A DNA stretch of 64,000 bases from Sinotaia quadrata (Eukaryota; Mollusca; Gastropoda; Architaenioglossa; Viviparidae). Under the pieces are notes generated by a model, which did no database searches, was not told where the DNA came from, and was given only the letters and a program-made list of their open reading frames with translations. Shown here in pieces: positions 34,643 through 47,815 of the stretch; within the stretch, counting starts at the first letter, position 1; each line of letters begins with the position of its first letter. A program made the translations under genes and the position numbers. The DNA is taken from the NCBI GenBank assembly GCA_028829895.1, contig CM054183.1, forward strand, positions 74,449,571-74,513,570, written 5' to 3'.

Positions 34643-37600
34643 GTAGTCCCACAGCCACCGCTTTACAGGTAAAAACTCGCAAACGCACACAAATTTGCTA
34701 AACTTTACTCCAGAGCGGTTTTCTTCACATTAAACCTCAACTAACCATTTTTATGAAAATAAAGATCGATGTTTTGTCTTTCGAACTGTTTTGTTGTTTT
34801 TTTTCTGAATTTTATTATAGTATCCATAAACTTTGACGAAAGTACCTTAGGGTTGCAAGAAAAATGGGTCAAAAGTCGCCTCACGGCCGAAAAAGTAAAA
34901 TTCATGTTTTCGGGTACCAATTTTTAAAAAGATTGTGGAACATACAGCGTTTTGTAACCCTAAAACTGATTGGTCCTTTAAATAGAGGACATATAACTCT
35001 TTACAATCATATAAATTTCACTTTTGTTTGATGCGAATAACCAAATAAATTTTCAAACTAAAGAGTTCATGATAAAATTTTCAGAAGAAATATTTATCAC
35101 AAAATAGTGAAACATATATAATTTTCTGCATAATTTCAATATCTCTCTAATGATATGCTGTAGCCCTTGATTAGTGACCCCTCCAAGATCCACTAAATTG
35201 AAAACCCCGTAGTACGCATCCTGTTTCAGTCATGGCTTCCATGTGCGAAACACGCGTTGACACTACCGCTGATTTTTCTCATGTTTTATATGAACAATTA
35301 AAACCTCTTATCGGTAAGATCTTTTGTAAGCATTTAATAATGATTACTCTGTGATTAGTTTATTTGTAAACATATCTCTATTTTAAAGCAGAATTATTCA
35401 TTTTGTCATCACCATCACTACCAGTACCAATAACGTAGTTTGAAAATAGGTTAGTCGGTGCGTCACTCTATCGCGAAAGTTTGATTGCTATTTCCTTGCA
35501 ATACATATTTTGAAGTCGCAGATCGTATTTAAATGTATTATTTTATTTACTTAATTAATTTTAGTCATGATGGTAATCTTATTATTTAGAAAAATCGTTT
35601 TCTTACGACGATAATTTAAAAAAGAAAAGATAACTCTTGATGCAAAAATAGTAAACAACCGAAACACTTGGGTCTGTGAAATGTTCTTTTCAAGCAGTGG
35701 ATTTACAATAATGCTAATAAGATATTTATTTAGTGAATGCTTTTATATACATATATTTTAAATAATTTTATCCTGTTTGTTTTGAATTTGAACATAATGT
35801 TTTCCTCTTAATTAAAAAAAATTGTATGGCTTATGCCTTTGTTTTGGTTTCACGATCTTTTAATTTTTTTGGTGGTACACAAATTAAGAATAAGTTAACA
35901 TAAAGATTTTATACCACATTATTAAAATGTCGATTAAATATTTTATGGTATGTTCTTTGTTTAGAACTTGAAAGTTTTGCTAAAAAATTAAGTTTGAAAG
36001 ATCACATTCTGCATGGTTGGCTTGTACAACTTTGCCTCTCACTCAAAACATGCACAAATCTGAAATACAGAATAAGTACAATACACAAGCACTACAATGC
36101 TCTTTTTCGTTGTTTCAAAGTCAGATGGTAAAATGAACCTTGATTTATTTTTGAATGAAAGATTCTTCAAAGAGGATCAGCCTTTAAATAAAGGTAGTAC
36201 TACTACTAGAAGATAGTTAGAGATAGTTGTCAAGATTGTGAAGTCTTAAAATAACAGCTAGGCTTAGCAAAACATGAGATTGCTGCATGTAAGAAAACAA
36301 TAGCATGTATGCAGAAATCTAAAACTAGTACAAGTAAGATGGAGACAGTTGAAACTGAGTTGCAGATGCTGAAGGAACTAGTATTAAAAGTAAAGTTGAC
36401 TCAGAACAAAAGATTCATTTGCTCTCTGAAAAGATAGAAGAACTATCAGCAAACCTTTCATTTTGCCAGTCAGAAAAAATAGCTTAACAAACGAGCTAGC
36501 ATGTGTAAGTGAAAAATTTTAAAAGAAAATAAGAGATAGTGCTACTATATGTAGACAGAAAAATAATTTAATTATAATCTAAGCAGATCAAAAGAAGCAT
36601 TAAAATTCAAAGAAAAGCTAATAGAGCAAAAACTTAAAAATGAGAGCACAGCTGAAAAAGTTGAGAAAGGTTAGGAAAATCCTTCAGCAGACACAACAAA
36701 ATCTAAGTAAAAGTATCAAAACAGTTGCTGATTTGAAATATAAGCTTAGAGAATCACAAAAATACATCCAACCTATGATTGAATGCACTGAAGGGCTAAA
36801 ACTCTCTCCTGTAGATAGTCACTAAAGATGAAAAGGGACAGTTTACAGATTCTGTTGTGAAATGTGTTGGTAGCTTAGTTGGGGAGGGAGAGGTGTCAGG
36901 AAAGAAAACTAGTAAAAGCATTATTCAGACTGTAGCATCTCATTTACTGGGGTGGGGTGATACCATGGACTGTGATGATGTGGATGCAAAGTGGATGCAA
37001 ACTTTGTTTTTAAATGGGGTTTAACAATGGAGACAACCAACAGAAGAACCTGGACAGCCGTTGACTATAGTGCATTACACTCATAGTAATCCTAGCAATC
37101 AGACGACAACCTGATTTGCCTGCTCTACCTTTGGTCAACCCCAATCCTTTGGTCTACTTCTAGAAGTGCTGTACCGGGTATTTATAATTTTCCTAATGCT
37201 ACCATGCTGATTGCTGCTGCTGGAGATGGCCCCCCCTTACCACCCTCCACCTGACTACTTCCAGGTGGTAACTAACTTTGCTTCAGCCGAAATTAGCAGC
37301 CATTGACACTGCTTCAGAGAAGAATATCAGGTGCATCGTTGAGTTAGATAATTTGAATGCATTGTTTACATCGGTTGCTTGCTCTGAATGCAAAAGTGTT
37401 GGGAATTTGAAAGTGTGTTTGGGAGAAAATATGGGCTATTCTGTTCGTATACAAGTGAGTTGTGATGAATGCACATTCAGAAAGAGTCAGATGTCATGTT
37501 CTAGGCATGAGGACAGTAACATTTCTAGTGTGGGGTTTGATGTAAATAATGCAATAGTCATGTGTTTTAATGAGTTGGGGATGGGGCATGCAGCATTGAG

Positions 37601-39000
37601 AAAAAATTCTGCTATGCTCAACTTGCCTTCGATGCATTCCAAATCTTACACTAGGCTTTCAAAGAAAGTTTTATTAATAAACATTACAGTTGCTAAAGCT
37701 ATTCTGTCAGCATCAGCAGAAGCTGTGGCAGAAGCATATGCCGACATAAATGATGATAAGAATCCTGTTAGTGATGTAAACAGTAATGTTGAAGATAGTG
37801 ATATAGAAATTTTTGATAGTGGTGGTAATATTAAGGATGTTGATTCTGCTGATAAAAAAGACAAAGCTTACTTGAAGTTATGGTTTCCTTTGATGGAACT
37901 TGGTACAAGCATGCATTTACTTCTAATTAGGGGGTAGGGGTAGTGATTGATGTTTTGACAGGTCTAGTTCTAGATTTTGAGGTGGTGTCAAAATATTGCC
38001 ATGCATGTGTTTTAAATAAGAAAAGACCAATGACTGATGCTGAGAGGGCTAAGTGGAAAGAAGAGCATGCTCAGCATTGCTTAATAAATCATGAAGGGTA
38101 TTCCAAATCAATGGACATGGAAGCTGTAGTGAAAATGTGGAAGAGATCAGTAAAAGTAGAAATGTGCGTCATGCAAAGATGTTGTGTGATGGTGATTCTG
38201 TTGCTCATAAAACAGTTAGTGATGCTAAGTGTTATGATGTACCAGTAGAGAAATTAGAATGTGTGAATCACTATCATAAAAGAATTGGTACTGCTTAGTG
38301 GAAAAAGGCATCCGCTTTGAATCGTTTGATGGACAAAAAGTGTTAACAAAAGTGTTTAGAGTTACTGCCACAAAGCCATTAATGACAACCTTGGAAATAC
38401 CCAAGCAATGAGTGATGCAATTGGGCTACCATTCTCCAATGCATGAGTATAGATAGTATACTGATCCACATCATTTATGATGTCCAACTGATGAAAATTA
38501 CTGGTGTTTTTACAACAGAGCCATTGCCAGAAATTAGCAGCCTGGACCAAATGAATCTAAAGTTGGTTTATCACTTTTGAAGTTGCCAATGAGCTTGCGC
38601 CAATATATAAAAGAATGTCTGACCCCAATCTTTTGCAGAGAATGCAGCATGGCAGAACTAAAAATGCAAATGAGTGTTTAAACTCTTTGATTTGGTCTAG
38701 GTGTCCCATGATAGTTCATGTAGAAGCATAACAATAACATATTTGTGCAGTGGTAGCCAGGACAGTTTCTCATTTCAATCAAGGCTGTACACATTAATCC
38801 CAAGTGATAAAACACTTGGATGTGACTGTTGTATTCCAAGCATACCAAGAGGTAAAAAACAGAAAATGCAAGCAAGCAGAATATTTAGCCAAGCCCGCGA
38901 CTAAGCGATATAGCAGAGAAAAGAAAATGTCAAAGAAGACTTGTGCAGTGGAGAAGGCAGTACCTATGGCTCAGGATTATTAGGGGGACTAAATGATTGT
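34643..39000 (+). mobile_element. Mutator-like element, copy 1 (decayed transposase)
   Basis: The 5' boundary, GTAGTCCCAC at 34643, is shared with copy 2. A likely first coding exon at 35232-35313 reads MASMCETRVDTTADFSHVLY then EQLKPLI, with a gtaagat donor. Later pieces: a coiled-coil-like segment (36640-36825); 36829-37020 (QTVASHLLGWGDTMDCDDVD); 37278-37937 with two CxxC pairs (CSEC, CDEC) and a membrane-free body; and the catalytic-region block VSFDGTW at about 37883-37903, followed in frame with 37943-38150 by VIDVLTGLVLDFEVVSKYCH. Then come CVNHYHKRIGTA, NYWCFYNRAIA and TKNANECLNSLIWSRCP near 38250-38705. These match the 'Mutator-like transposase domain' proteins of invertebrates. Frames change repeatedly, so it is inactive. 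The 3' end is not defined. Confidence 0.8.
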
Positions 39001-40318
39001 TTGGAACTCATTGTGCTATGGATAAGGTATAGTTATTTTTAAAAATAAATATTAAACACAAAATTAATGTTTTACAGTCTATATTATACTTTAAATGAGT
39101 TTTTGACAAAATTTTGTTTTTCTCTCCATGCCGCTTGCTTGCAGACCTGGATCTCCAAATCTAGTAAACACACAGATGAAAAATGGCATATTTGTTCCCT
39201 ATATACATGTGCACAAAATCAAGGATGGATTAAACTTTAAAGCCTGCGTGCATTATTTTTTTTTTACAATTTTGTTACTTTGACATTTTATGTTCAATTT
39301 AATATTTTTGATGGCTATGTCAATTAAAAAATTGTAACTTTTTTCCTATTTATAATTTCTTTAAATGCATATCCTTGTTTGAACTATTCATTTAAAAAAA
39401 AATATATTTTGGGTATTTAAAAAGTCTAAAAATTTAATTTAAAAAAAAAACTAAGCATGGTGTTCCAAATCTTAAAAACAGATTATTCTTATCTAAATCA
39501 AAGACAATGTGTGTACCAAATTTGAAGGCTATAGCACGAAAAAGATTTAGCAACAGAATTTAAAATTGGCAGAATACTTTATTCTGAAGAATCAGAGAAA
39601 AACATGCTGGTTTTGTGAAGTATGATCTTAATTAATTTTAGATTTTCTGCATGCCGCTTTCTGAATTAAAAAATATTAAGATGGGAAGTTTGCTTTCTTG
39701 AGTTTTGTGTCATAGATTTGTTATGGTTTAAGTTTTAGATTTTTAATATGGATTCTTCATCTTATGATGGATTAGTTCTTTGTAAATATATTTAATATTT
39801 ATAGAAAATTGCTTTGATTTGTTTTTAAAATTTTTGTTGATTGTTTTCTGTTGTATTCTCTTTATTTGAATAAGTGACATTTTTAATGCCTTTCTTACAA
39901 CTTCAAACTTACTTATTTTCTTTATATTGCACACAATTTACATATCAAGAGTACACTATCTCTGTCATTGTTTATGCCTACTAAAAAGCAGAAAATGTAA
40001 TTATAATCGCTTAGTAAGTTAGTTAAATGCAAATGTTTGGAAGTTTCGATCTTTGTCTTTCATCATAAAAACAAGTTCCAAATGAATACTAAAATATTGA
40101 ATTGACTGTATTCATCTGATCCCTAGTAATTTCAGTTATTCAAAATTTCAACTTTATTTTTATAAGAAATAGCAAGTCCAAACTCACTACATGGTACAAT
40201 ATTAAGATTATAAAGTGAGATTGGAACTGGCCAAGCAGTCTTTATTATCACATTGATTTTTGCTTTGTCTCTTTCAAGAGTTTTGTTTATAACAATTTCT
40301 ATTTTATTATGTTTTCAG

Positions 40319-40376
40319 ACCCCAAGCAAATACCAGCATGAGACGGAATGGTACTGCTGCTCCATTTCCTTCTCAG
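40319..40376 (+). CDS. ATXN2: Ataxin-2, coding exon 2
   Basis: This 58-nt exon lies between a gttttcag acceptor and a gtagac donor. It completes Arg25 and encodes PQANTSMRRNGTAAPFPSQ (residues 26-44). It converts the phase-2 end of exon 1 into the phase-0 start of exon 3, which direct joining of exons 1 and 3 would not do. The basic MRRNG and proline-rich tail fit the linker before the LSm domain. The exon is short and weakly conserved, so it is the least certain of the four. It lies alone between two Mutator-like copies in opposite orientations. Confidence 0.65.
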
Positions 40377-40586
40377 GTAGACGAATATAGTTTTGAAATA
40401 GGATTGTGCTGAGCATAATTTTAAAATTCAGGATCACATTTTCATTTATAGTTGGTTTTGGCGATGATATTAACATGGCTTAGAGATATGAATCAGTAAT
40501 GACAAGTATTGCACCTGTTTACTGGTCGGGTATCTAACATTAGTTAGTCCCACTGGTTTTATTTTAGTTAATATTATACAATTTTT

Positions 40587-40965
40587 TTATGCTCAAATAT
40601 GTGATCTGATAGATTGTTTCTTTTTTTTAAAAATTACGATGATAGATATAATACTTTATTAGATACAATTAATTTAGTGTCATCATTTAAACATTTTTTA
40701 GACCTAACGAATGTTTGATTTTTCAAGTTCATTACAAGTAAAATATAAACAGTTAAACAAAAACAGTTAAACAATTCTAATAAAAATAGTCACAGACAAC
40801 AAGAAAAACAAATATAGTGCAAAATTGACATTTCAGTTTATTATAAATTGCAAAAGGAAAACCTTGCCTTTGTTTCATAAAATGCAACATGGTATATACA
40901 TTTGATAACAAAATATATCCAGAATGCATATTATTAATTCATTTGCTATGTAGTTAATGCCTTTG
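40587..40965. repeat. Dispersed repeat R, copy 2
   Basis: Direct-orientation match to 15461-15850 with interspersed small indels. No terminal repeats or ORF were seen. Confidence 0.7.
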
Positions 40966-40996
40966 TGGTTTCAGTAATAAAATGTTAACTAGTCAT

Positions 40997-41021
40997 TCTC
41001 TCTCTCTCTCTCTCTCTCTCT
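40997..41021. repeat. (TC)n microsatellite
   Basis: About 12 TC units. A (TA)n tract follows at 41107-41135. Confidence 0.95.
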
Positions 41022-41105
41022 GTGGTTCTTTGTGTCTCACGAAAGAGCAGCATTCTTTACACTCCATCTCCTTATATCAATTTATGTTGTTCATTTCCAT
41101 TATAG

Positions 41106-41106
<1 letters not shown>

Positions 41107-41135
<29 letters not shown>
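41107..41135. repeat. (TA)n microsatellite
   Basis: About 14 TA units, uninterrupted. Confidence 0.95.
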
Positions 41136-41138
<3 letters not shown>

Positions 41139-41675
41139 AGTAATAAGTTAATATGGGTTATTTGACTTATGACTAAATTGACTTGCAACCTATTTCAGTA
41201 TTTGTCTGAACCTAGCCTGTCATAACTCAATGACAGTCTGTATTATTATTTTAAAACAAATAATGATATAACTTGGAAAAATATTATATAAAAATGAGAT
41301 TGATTATTGAAGTGTTATTGAAACAATCAGACATGCTGATATTGCATCACCTGATGCTATGTTGTTTCTTAGTGAGTTACATTAATGTTAATTATACTAT
41401 ACCATTTTAGAAAATGACATAATGTTTACTGATTCCATTTATAATTAAATAATATTTCATTTACTTGGTTTTGTATTAAATCAATGCAGTTTTTTTAACA
41501 GTTTTCAGTTTTTGTTTTATTTAAAGACAATATTTCCAGGTACTTTTTATGAAAAAGTAAAACACTAAGGCCATAAAGAAATAAAATATAATTGTAACTT
41601 TAATACAACACATAGCTTTCCTTATGGGGAAAAAATAATGAATTTCTTTACCATTTTACTGAAGACTATATTCAC

Positions 41676-41850
41676 CAGGGGTGCACAAACCTTTTAGGCC
41701 AGAGGGCCAAATTTCCAATTTAGAGTGCATGGAGGGCTGCAAATCAGATTGCATATGGATGGCTCAGTAGAAAAATAACACAAATAATGAAATAATATGC
41801 TCTGGGGGACGCACAGAACCCTGTCTCGGGCCGTAGTTTGTACACCCCTG
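41676..41850. mobile_element. hAT-type MITE (175 bp)
   Basis: The ends are inverted repeats: left CAGGGGTGCACAAAC, right end reverse complement CAGGGGTGTACAAAC (14 of 15 identical). Flanking 8-mers ATATTCAC and CTATACAC agree at 6 of 8 positions, compatible with a decayed 8-bp target duplication. The interior includes GGGCCAAATTTCCAAT-type sequence common in hAT MITEs. It is non-coding. Confidence 0.8.
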
Positions 41851-41899
41851 CTATACACAGTTTTAAAGACTTTTTGCAAAATTATAATGGAACAGTAAC

Positions 41900-43548
41900 A
41901 AATCCCACAAATAAAGCAATATGGAATATGGTTTAGAAGTATTTAAATACTTTATATTATTGATGCGAATCAAACCACTTTTCATCACATGGTCATTTAT
42001 AGTGTAAATTTTGTTTTTCATGTCACATTTAAAAACAAACTTGGCATCCAAATCATCACAGTCCATGCTATCACCCCACTTAAATATTTCTATACTGTTC
42101 CATAAATATTATCTTAGCACTGTTTGTACTGCGAACTTCTAATTCCTCACCAACGAAAAATCCTACTACAATTAATAGGCTTAATTAGACAAAACTATCG
42201 GCTGTTCATCAACCAGTTTTTTCATTTATTAAAAGAAAATATACAAGAATTATTGATGAATCTGCTGTCTTTAATAATTAAATAATGTAATATAAAAGTC
42301 CTCATGTTAACTTATTCTTCATTTATGTACCACCAAAGAAATTAAAAGATCGTGAAACCGAAAACAAAGGCAGAAGCTTGACAGATTTTAAAAATTAAAA
42401 AGAAAACATTATGTTCAAATTCAAAATGGGTTAAAATTATTAAAAATATATGTATATAAAAGCATTCACTAAATAAAATATCTTAATATTATTATAAATC
42501 CACTGCATGAAATAAACGTTTCACAGACCCAAGTGTTTCAGTTGTTTACTATTTTTGCATCAAGAGTTATCTTTTCTTGTTTAAATTATTGTTGTAAATA
42601 ACTCGATTTTTCTAAATAATAAATTAAATATTACCATCATGACTAAAATTAATTAAGCAAATAAAATAATATATTTAAATATGATCTGCGACTTCAAAAT
42701 ATATATTGCAAGGAAATAGCAATCAAACTTTCGTGATAGAGTGATGCACCGACTGACCTCTTTTCAAACTACAGAAGTGATAGTGATGATAAGGACAAAA
42801 TTAATAATTCTGCTTTAAAAATTGAGATATGTTTACAGATAAAATAATCACAGAGTACAGTAATCATTATTAAAATCTTACAGAAAGATCTTATCAATAA
42901 GAGGTTTCAATTGTTCATATAAAATGTCAGAAAAATCAGCGGTTGTGTCAACGTGTTTTGCACATGGAAATCATGACTGAAACAGGATGCGTACTTCAGG
43001 TTTTTCATTTAGTGGATTTTGCAAGGGTCACTAATCGAAGACTATAGCATATCATTAGAGAGATGTTGAAATTCTGCTTACATGATATTTTTATCACTAT
43101 TTTGTGATAAATATTTCTTCCATAAAATGTATCATGAAATTTTTTGTTTGAAAATTTATTTGATTATTCGCAACAAACAAAAGTGAAAAAATATGATTGT
43201 AAAGAGTTATCTGCCCTCTATTTAATGGACCAATCAGTTTTGGGGTTACAAAACCTTGCAAACTCCGCTTTCTTCTTAAAACATGGTACCTGAAAACGTG
43301 AATTTTACTTTTTTGGCTGAGGCGACATTTGACCCATTTTTGTTGCAACCCTTAGGTACTTTCACCATAGTTTATGGATAGTATAATAAAATTAAGGAAA
43401 AAACAACACAGTTCGAAAGACAAAACATCAATCTTTATTTTCATATAAAATTGGTTAGTTGAGTGAAGAAAACTGCTCAGGGGTAAAGTTTAGCAAATTT
43501 GTGTGCATTTGCAAGTTTCTGCCCGTAAAGCGGTGGCGGTGGGACTAC
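41900..43548 (-). mobile_element. Mutator-like element, copy 2 (inverted, internally deleted)
   Basis: From 43548 leftward it repeats copy 1 from 34643 for about 1.27 kb, down to about 42275, beginning GTAGTCCCACCGCCACCGC. Past a gap it regains similarity at 42090-42010, where the minus strand reads SMDCDDLDAKFVFKC; copy 1 has DTMDCDDVDAK at 36960. So it is a second element with an internal deletion, not a terminal repeat of copy 1. The first exon equivalent (near 42974) carries an early stop. The 3' end is uncertain. Confidence 0.75.
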
Positions 43549-44113
43549 ATACATGTATCAAGCTAGTAAATAATGTAGCAGGGAACTAATTTGAAATTTG
43601 AATGTAAGAAAGAATGGAGTTACATAGGAATAAACTGGAAACCTAGCGTTTGTTCTCTGATTATAATTTACAGGGAAAAGCAGCCTTTTTTATCTGAATC
43701 TCATGGTTTATTGATTATTATAAACTGCCACAAACGTGGTAGACATCAGAAGTATCTTACAGTGTGCAAGTGTAAGGAATACACTACACTCTTTGATGAA
43801 TGGTGGCAAGGTATGCTGACTATATTGAGCAAAATCTGGTACAAGGAAATTGTTGCAATTGTTGTTCTGCTTGAGGGGGCTAATATGGTAAAGAAGCACC
43901 TAAGTTAGCCTCATGAGAGTATTCCACAATGTGAGGAGGGAATCATATGGAATTGACAGTAGTAATGTGAAAATAAAAACTTATGGCTTTGTTACAAAAA
44001 GCAAGTGAAAGCTATTGAGACAGCGACTAAATCACATTATGTAAAACTATTCTTGCTTATCTCTAATAACTCCATTTCTGTTCTCTGATAAGAACTATCC
44101 TGTGATTTGTATT

Positions 44114-46185
44114 CAAACCTGCCTACCTTCCACTTTAGTGGAAGAATCTCCCGCTCTTCCGCTTTCATTTTCAATTTTTGTCCCCCCAGTTATGATAGGA
44201 CGAAACACCTGCTTGTTTGTCATCTGCTAGGAGCTCTTCAACATACAAGTAATTTTTTAACACTTCCAGAATCTTATTCGTTATTAATTTTAGTTGACAA
44301 AACACAATTTTGCTCATGAAATAAACAATTCTTTAAATATTTTTTTTATGTTTAGAAGTCAGAACTTGATGGGATAAGCACAATTTGGTACATAACGTTT
44401 TTACTGCCAGTTCAACCAATAGACTAAGTTCGCATTTCAAGATGGCAGCCAAGTACCGATGTACATTCAACACCATGCCATTTTGACAGTTATGAAATAT
44501 TTACTTTAATAAATAATATCCAGCTTACATATATGCACTATTCTTCAGAAATTATCTGTCCGAAACGAGCTACTTTGACGAATTATATTGCAATGCTAAG
44601 AAAATGATTGACTTTCAATAACAGTATATTTGAAACTGCATAGAGGTTCAAATAATATTTTTTCTGGAATCAGTTGTAATTATTCTAATATTATATGTAA
44701 GGCTTCAAAATTTATTCTTTTAAAAAGTTACAAAAGGTTTTTTTAAAAAAAGTCATCGGCGATAGAGGAATGATCTTGAGTCAGATTTGTTTGATTCAAT
44801 GATTGTAATTTACGAATATATTTATAAATTAGCAGTTGATATTTCGTGATTACACAGTGCACACATTATAATAGAATTTTAGAAGGCATGATAATTAATA
44901 CATACATACACATGAAGACAAAGAAATGCATAAAACATTACAAAAATAATAATCATATCCAATTCTTAATTAAGAAAACATTCTTATTTGAAGAATAAGG
45001 TCTTTTTAATAACATTTCAAATTTTACATGAAGACTTTCAAGATTTTTCTCTAGTCTAATGAACATGCCTAAATTTAGGAAAATATAGGTGTTTTATACA
45101 TTTAAATAATTTATAAAATAAAATCTCTAAATCAGATATTCTAAAAGTAACAACTGATATTGTTTTCTCATGACAAAGACAACATATATTCCAATTTTTT
45201 TTTTTTTAGGTAGATTGATAAATATATTTTAAAATTTTTTTCTTGCAGTATTCTGGTTGCATAGAATTAGAAAATAAAAAGTGTACAGCGAGAAAATAAA
45301 GGGTAGCATATTTAATTCTGTGTTGAGAGAGCTAAATGACTAAAAGCAGTCCAATGTGGTATGGACAGGGTATATTTATTTAAAAAATAAACAACTTTGA
45401 ACACAATTTTCAAGTTCTATAGCCTTTATTTTACTTAAATGTGTTTTTCTCAAAATGACTTTTTTCCTCCATTGAACTATATGCTAAGGCCCCTTTTGGA
45501 TAGCTGTAATTATTCCATGTCCCTGAAATTTGGTATATTAGTTCCTCTAACAAACAGTTAAAAGGTTGTGCATCGATAAAAGCCTATATGCTTTAGGTTT
45601 GTTCTTTTAAATATTTTTTTAAAATTCTACATGTACTCCTCACAATATATTTTAGATGAGTACAATGTAAAAAAAATCATAACTTTTTTTCTTAAAATTT
45701 TTTAACAGGCATGTGTTCCTTTGTGTGGCTTGTCCAGTAGATAAAAAAAAGAAAACATATATTTTTAAAATTCATGTATGAAATATTTAATGAATTTCTG
45801 TAAAAGTGAAGGTCATGATGCAGTACTTCAATGGCTCATTATTCTGAAATGTGAAGATCCTTCTTCAAATGAAGTCTATAAAAATACCTTGACCAATGTA
45901 TTTCTAAATAAAACTGCCTAACACTTGGTATGCTTGACAAAAATTTGTCTAAAATAAACAGTGGAATGGAGACTAGACAAAGAAGTAGACAAATCATAGA
46001 CAAATTGTTGTGCTTTGCATAAATCATTACAATATTGGAAAGTTCATTTGTAAATATTAACATTTTTAGAGTGCATTTATTTTATATTATTGGTATTTCT
46101 ATTAAAATGCCAGACTCTGCAAAAAATCTTCTGGTTTTGGATCATTGATCTTCTGGTTTCTTGAGGTGGAGGTTAGGCAGGTCTG
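44114..46185 (+). mobile_element. Unclassified TIR element (family A), copy 1, 2072 bp
   Basis: The ends are inverted: left CAAACCTGCCTACC; right, read inward, CAGACCTGCCTAACC. It is flanked on both sides by TGTATT (44108-44113 and 46186-46191), a 6-bp target-site duplication. Throughout its length it is similar to 61397-63664. The only shared ORF-like piece near the 3' end is MKYLMNFCKSE then HDAVLQW and ILKCEDPSSNEV. No transposase was recognised. Confidence 0.85.
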
Positions 46186-47549
46186 TGTATTGACACTAAA
46201 TTGTTGAGTTCAGTTTTAGGATATGAGACTGTAAAGATATTAAAATTATTCAAATGTGGTTTTGTGAAAATATTGATGTCAGGTATTTTGTTATATGAAT
46301 ATTTGATTGTTGATTTAATAAATTTATTGACCTTACACATATTGATAACCTTATGTTGGAGAATAAAGTGGGTGGATATGAGCTCCATAATAAAAGTAAT
46401 ATAGATTAAAGACAGTCTTCTTTTTTAGTAATAAGTTTTCCATCTATGGAAAAATAGTGTGACAGTAAATGTTTGTCTTTAATGGTGTAGAAGAGAGAGA
46501 ACTTTTACAGTGCCTGCATATCCACCAAGTGAGAGGGATGAACAGTGTCTTCTGGAGAATTAGTAATAACATAAATTAAGATTCTCATCACTTGTAATTA
46601 GTTTTAGGTGATTAATTAATAATAATCATAATTGTTAACTAAGTGTCATTGGCTTGATTTTGTCATTTAAAATCAGTGTGTTGGTTATGCAGTCTAGATG
46701 GCAGGCATTGTTAGTCCGGTTTTTGCATTGTTTCATTAAAATAAATGAGATATTCTTACATATTGATCTCCTTTCCATATTTTTATTCAATCAAAGTACA
46801 CATGAACCTACCAATGTGTAGATTTTCTCTCGATTGCATACTGCACATTTAGTTTTTTTCTCTTCTGTTATGATTTTCTTTACCAACTTATTGCCTACTT
46901 TATAACCAAGATTGCTTCTTTATATTTCACACTTATATACTTCTCCTAATACAAGTTTAGCTCGTTGCCACAGAAATTTTCACCATTCAGAAAATCTAAT
47001 TAAATTGTGTACTCAATAATTGTTTGTTTGTTAAGATTCATTTACCTGGAATATACTGTTTGTTGAACTTAGATAACAAGAAGCATGATCACTTTCAAGA
47101 GATCTCACAAGTAGGGCTGTCATTTTTTTCTAAAATGCTGCCCAGGTACCCATTCAAAAATTTGCATAATCTCCATTGCAACTCGCGATCTCTATACAGC
47201 ATTAAGCATGCTCTCTATTTCTCAGTAGCCAAAGGTATACATCTAGTGACTTACTATTAGTTATGATCTTTATATGTACAATGCAAACTTTTATTTTTAA
47301 TATTATCAATCATTACATAAACTAAACTAAAACTAAATAAAATGTCGACAACAATAACGTATTTAAAAATAGTGCAAGTTCAATCGCCCTTCACTGATAG
47401 AATTTCATTACACAGATTGCATTTCACTGTGTCACTATCCAATCACTTGGCGTCTACCCCATATTAAAAATATTACATTATTATTTAATTTATTGACATG
47501 TTTGTTTACTGAAGTCTTAACATGAATAACATGCTACATTTGTTAACTA

Positions 47550-47815
47550 GCACAACAACCACAAGTGAAAAGAAAGGGCGCAAGCTTTGGTGATCTATGT
47601 CGTAAATAATTAGATCTAGGTACAGCGGCTGTTCAGCACGTAAACCAATCATGGCCGGCACGATTTAGTAGGCCATCTACAGATGGGATGCAAGTGTGAC
47701 CAGAGGGGGAGTGTGCTAAATTGTGTATAGACATAACGACCGCATTACCAAGGGTACCCATTCTCAATTTTACTACCCGGGTATTAGCGCCAACAACGGG
47801 TACCCAGACATCCTT
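47550..47815. repeat. Dispersed repeat S, copy 2
   Basis: Direct match to 27060-27480, lacking its central 110 bases. It ends with the TACCCGGGTA palindrome between two GGGTACC-type hexamers. Confidence 0.75.

Larger units (their letters stand above)
32159..40318. other. ATXN2 intron 1 (8.2 kb)
   Basis: It contains the minus-strand hAT remnant, a piggyBac fragment and the first Mutator-like copy, listed separately. In 32160-32570 and 39010-40318 I see AT-rich DNA with no domain. Around 32580-32640 the phrase GCGGACCAGTG and a later CGCGGACCGC resemble terminal sequence of ZBED/hAT elements. Confidence 0.75.

Noticed and set aside
34643..43548. A single 9 kb transposon with 1.27 kb terminal inverted repeats
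   Set aside because: Copy 2 regains similarity to internal transposase sequence (DCDDLDAKFVF) beyond the shared 1.27 kb, and a host exon lies between. Two separate inverted copies explain this better.
43591..43908. 105-residue open frame between Mutator-like copy 2 and element A
   Set aside because: No domain, no splice context and no conserved motif; recorded only in the intron entry.
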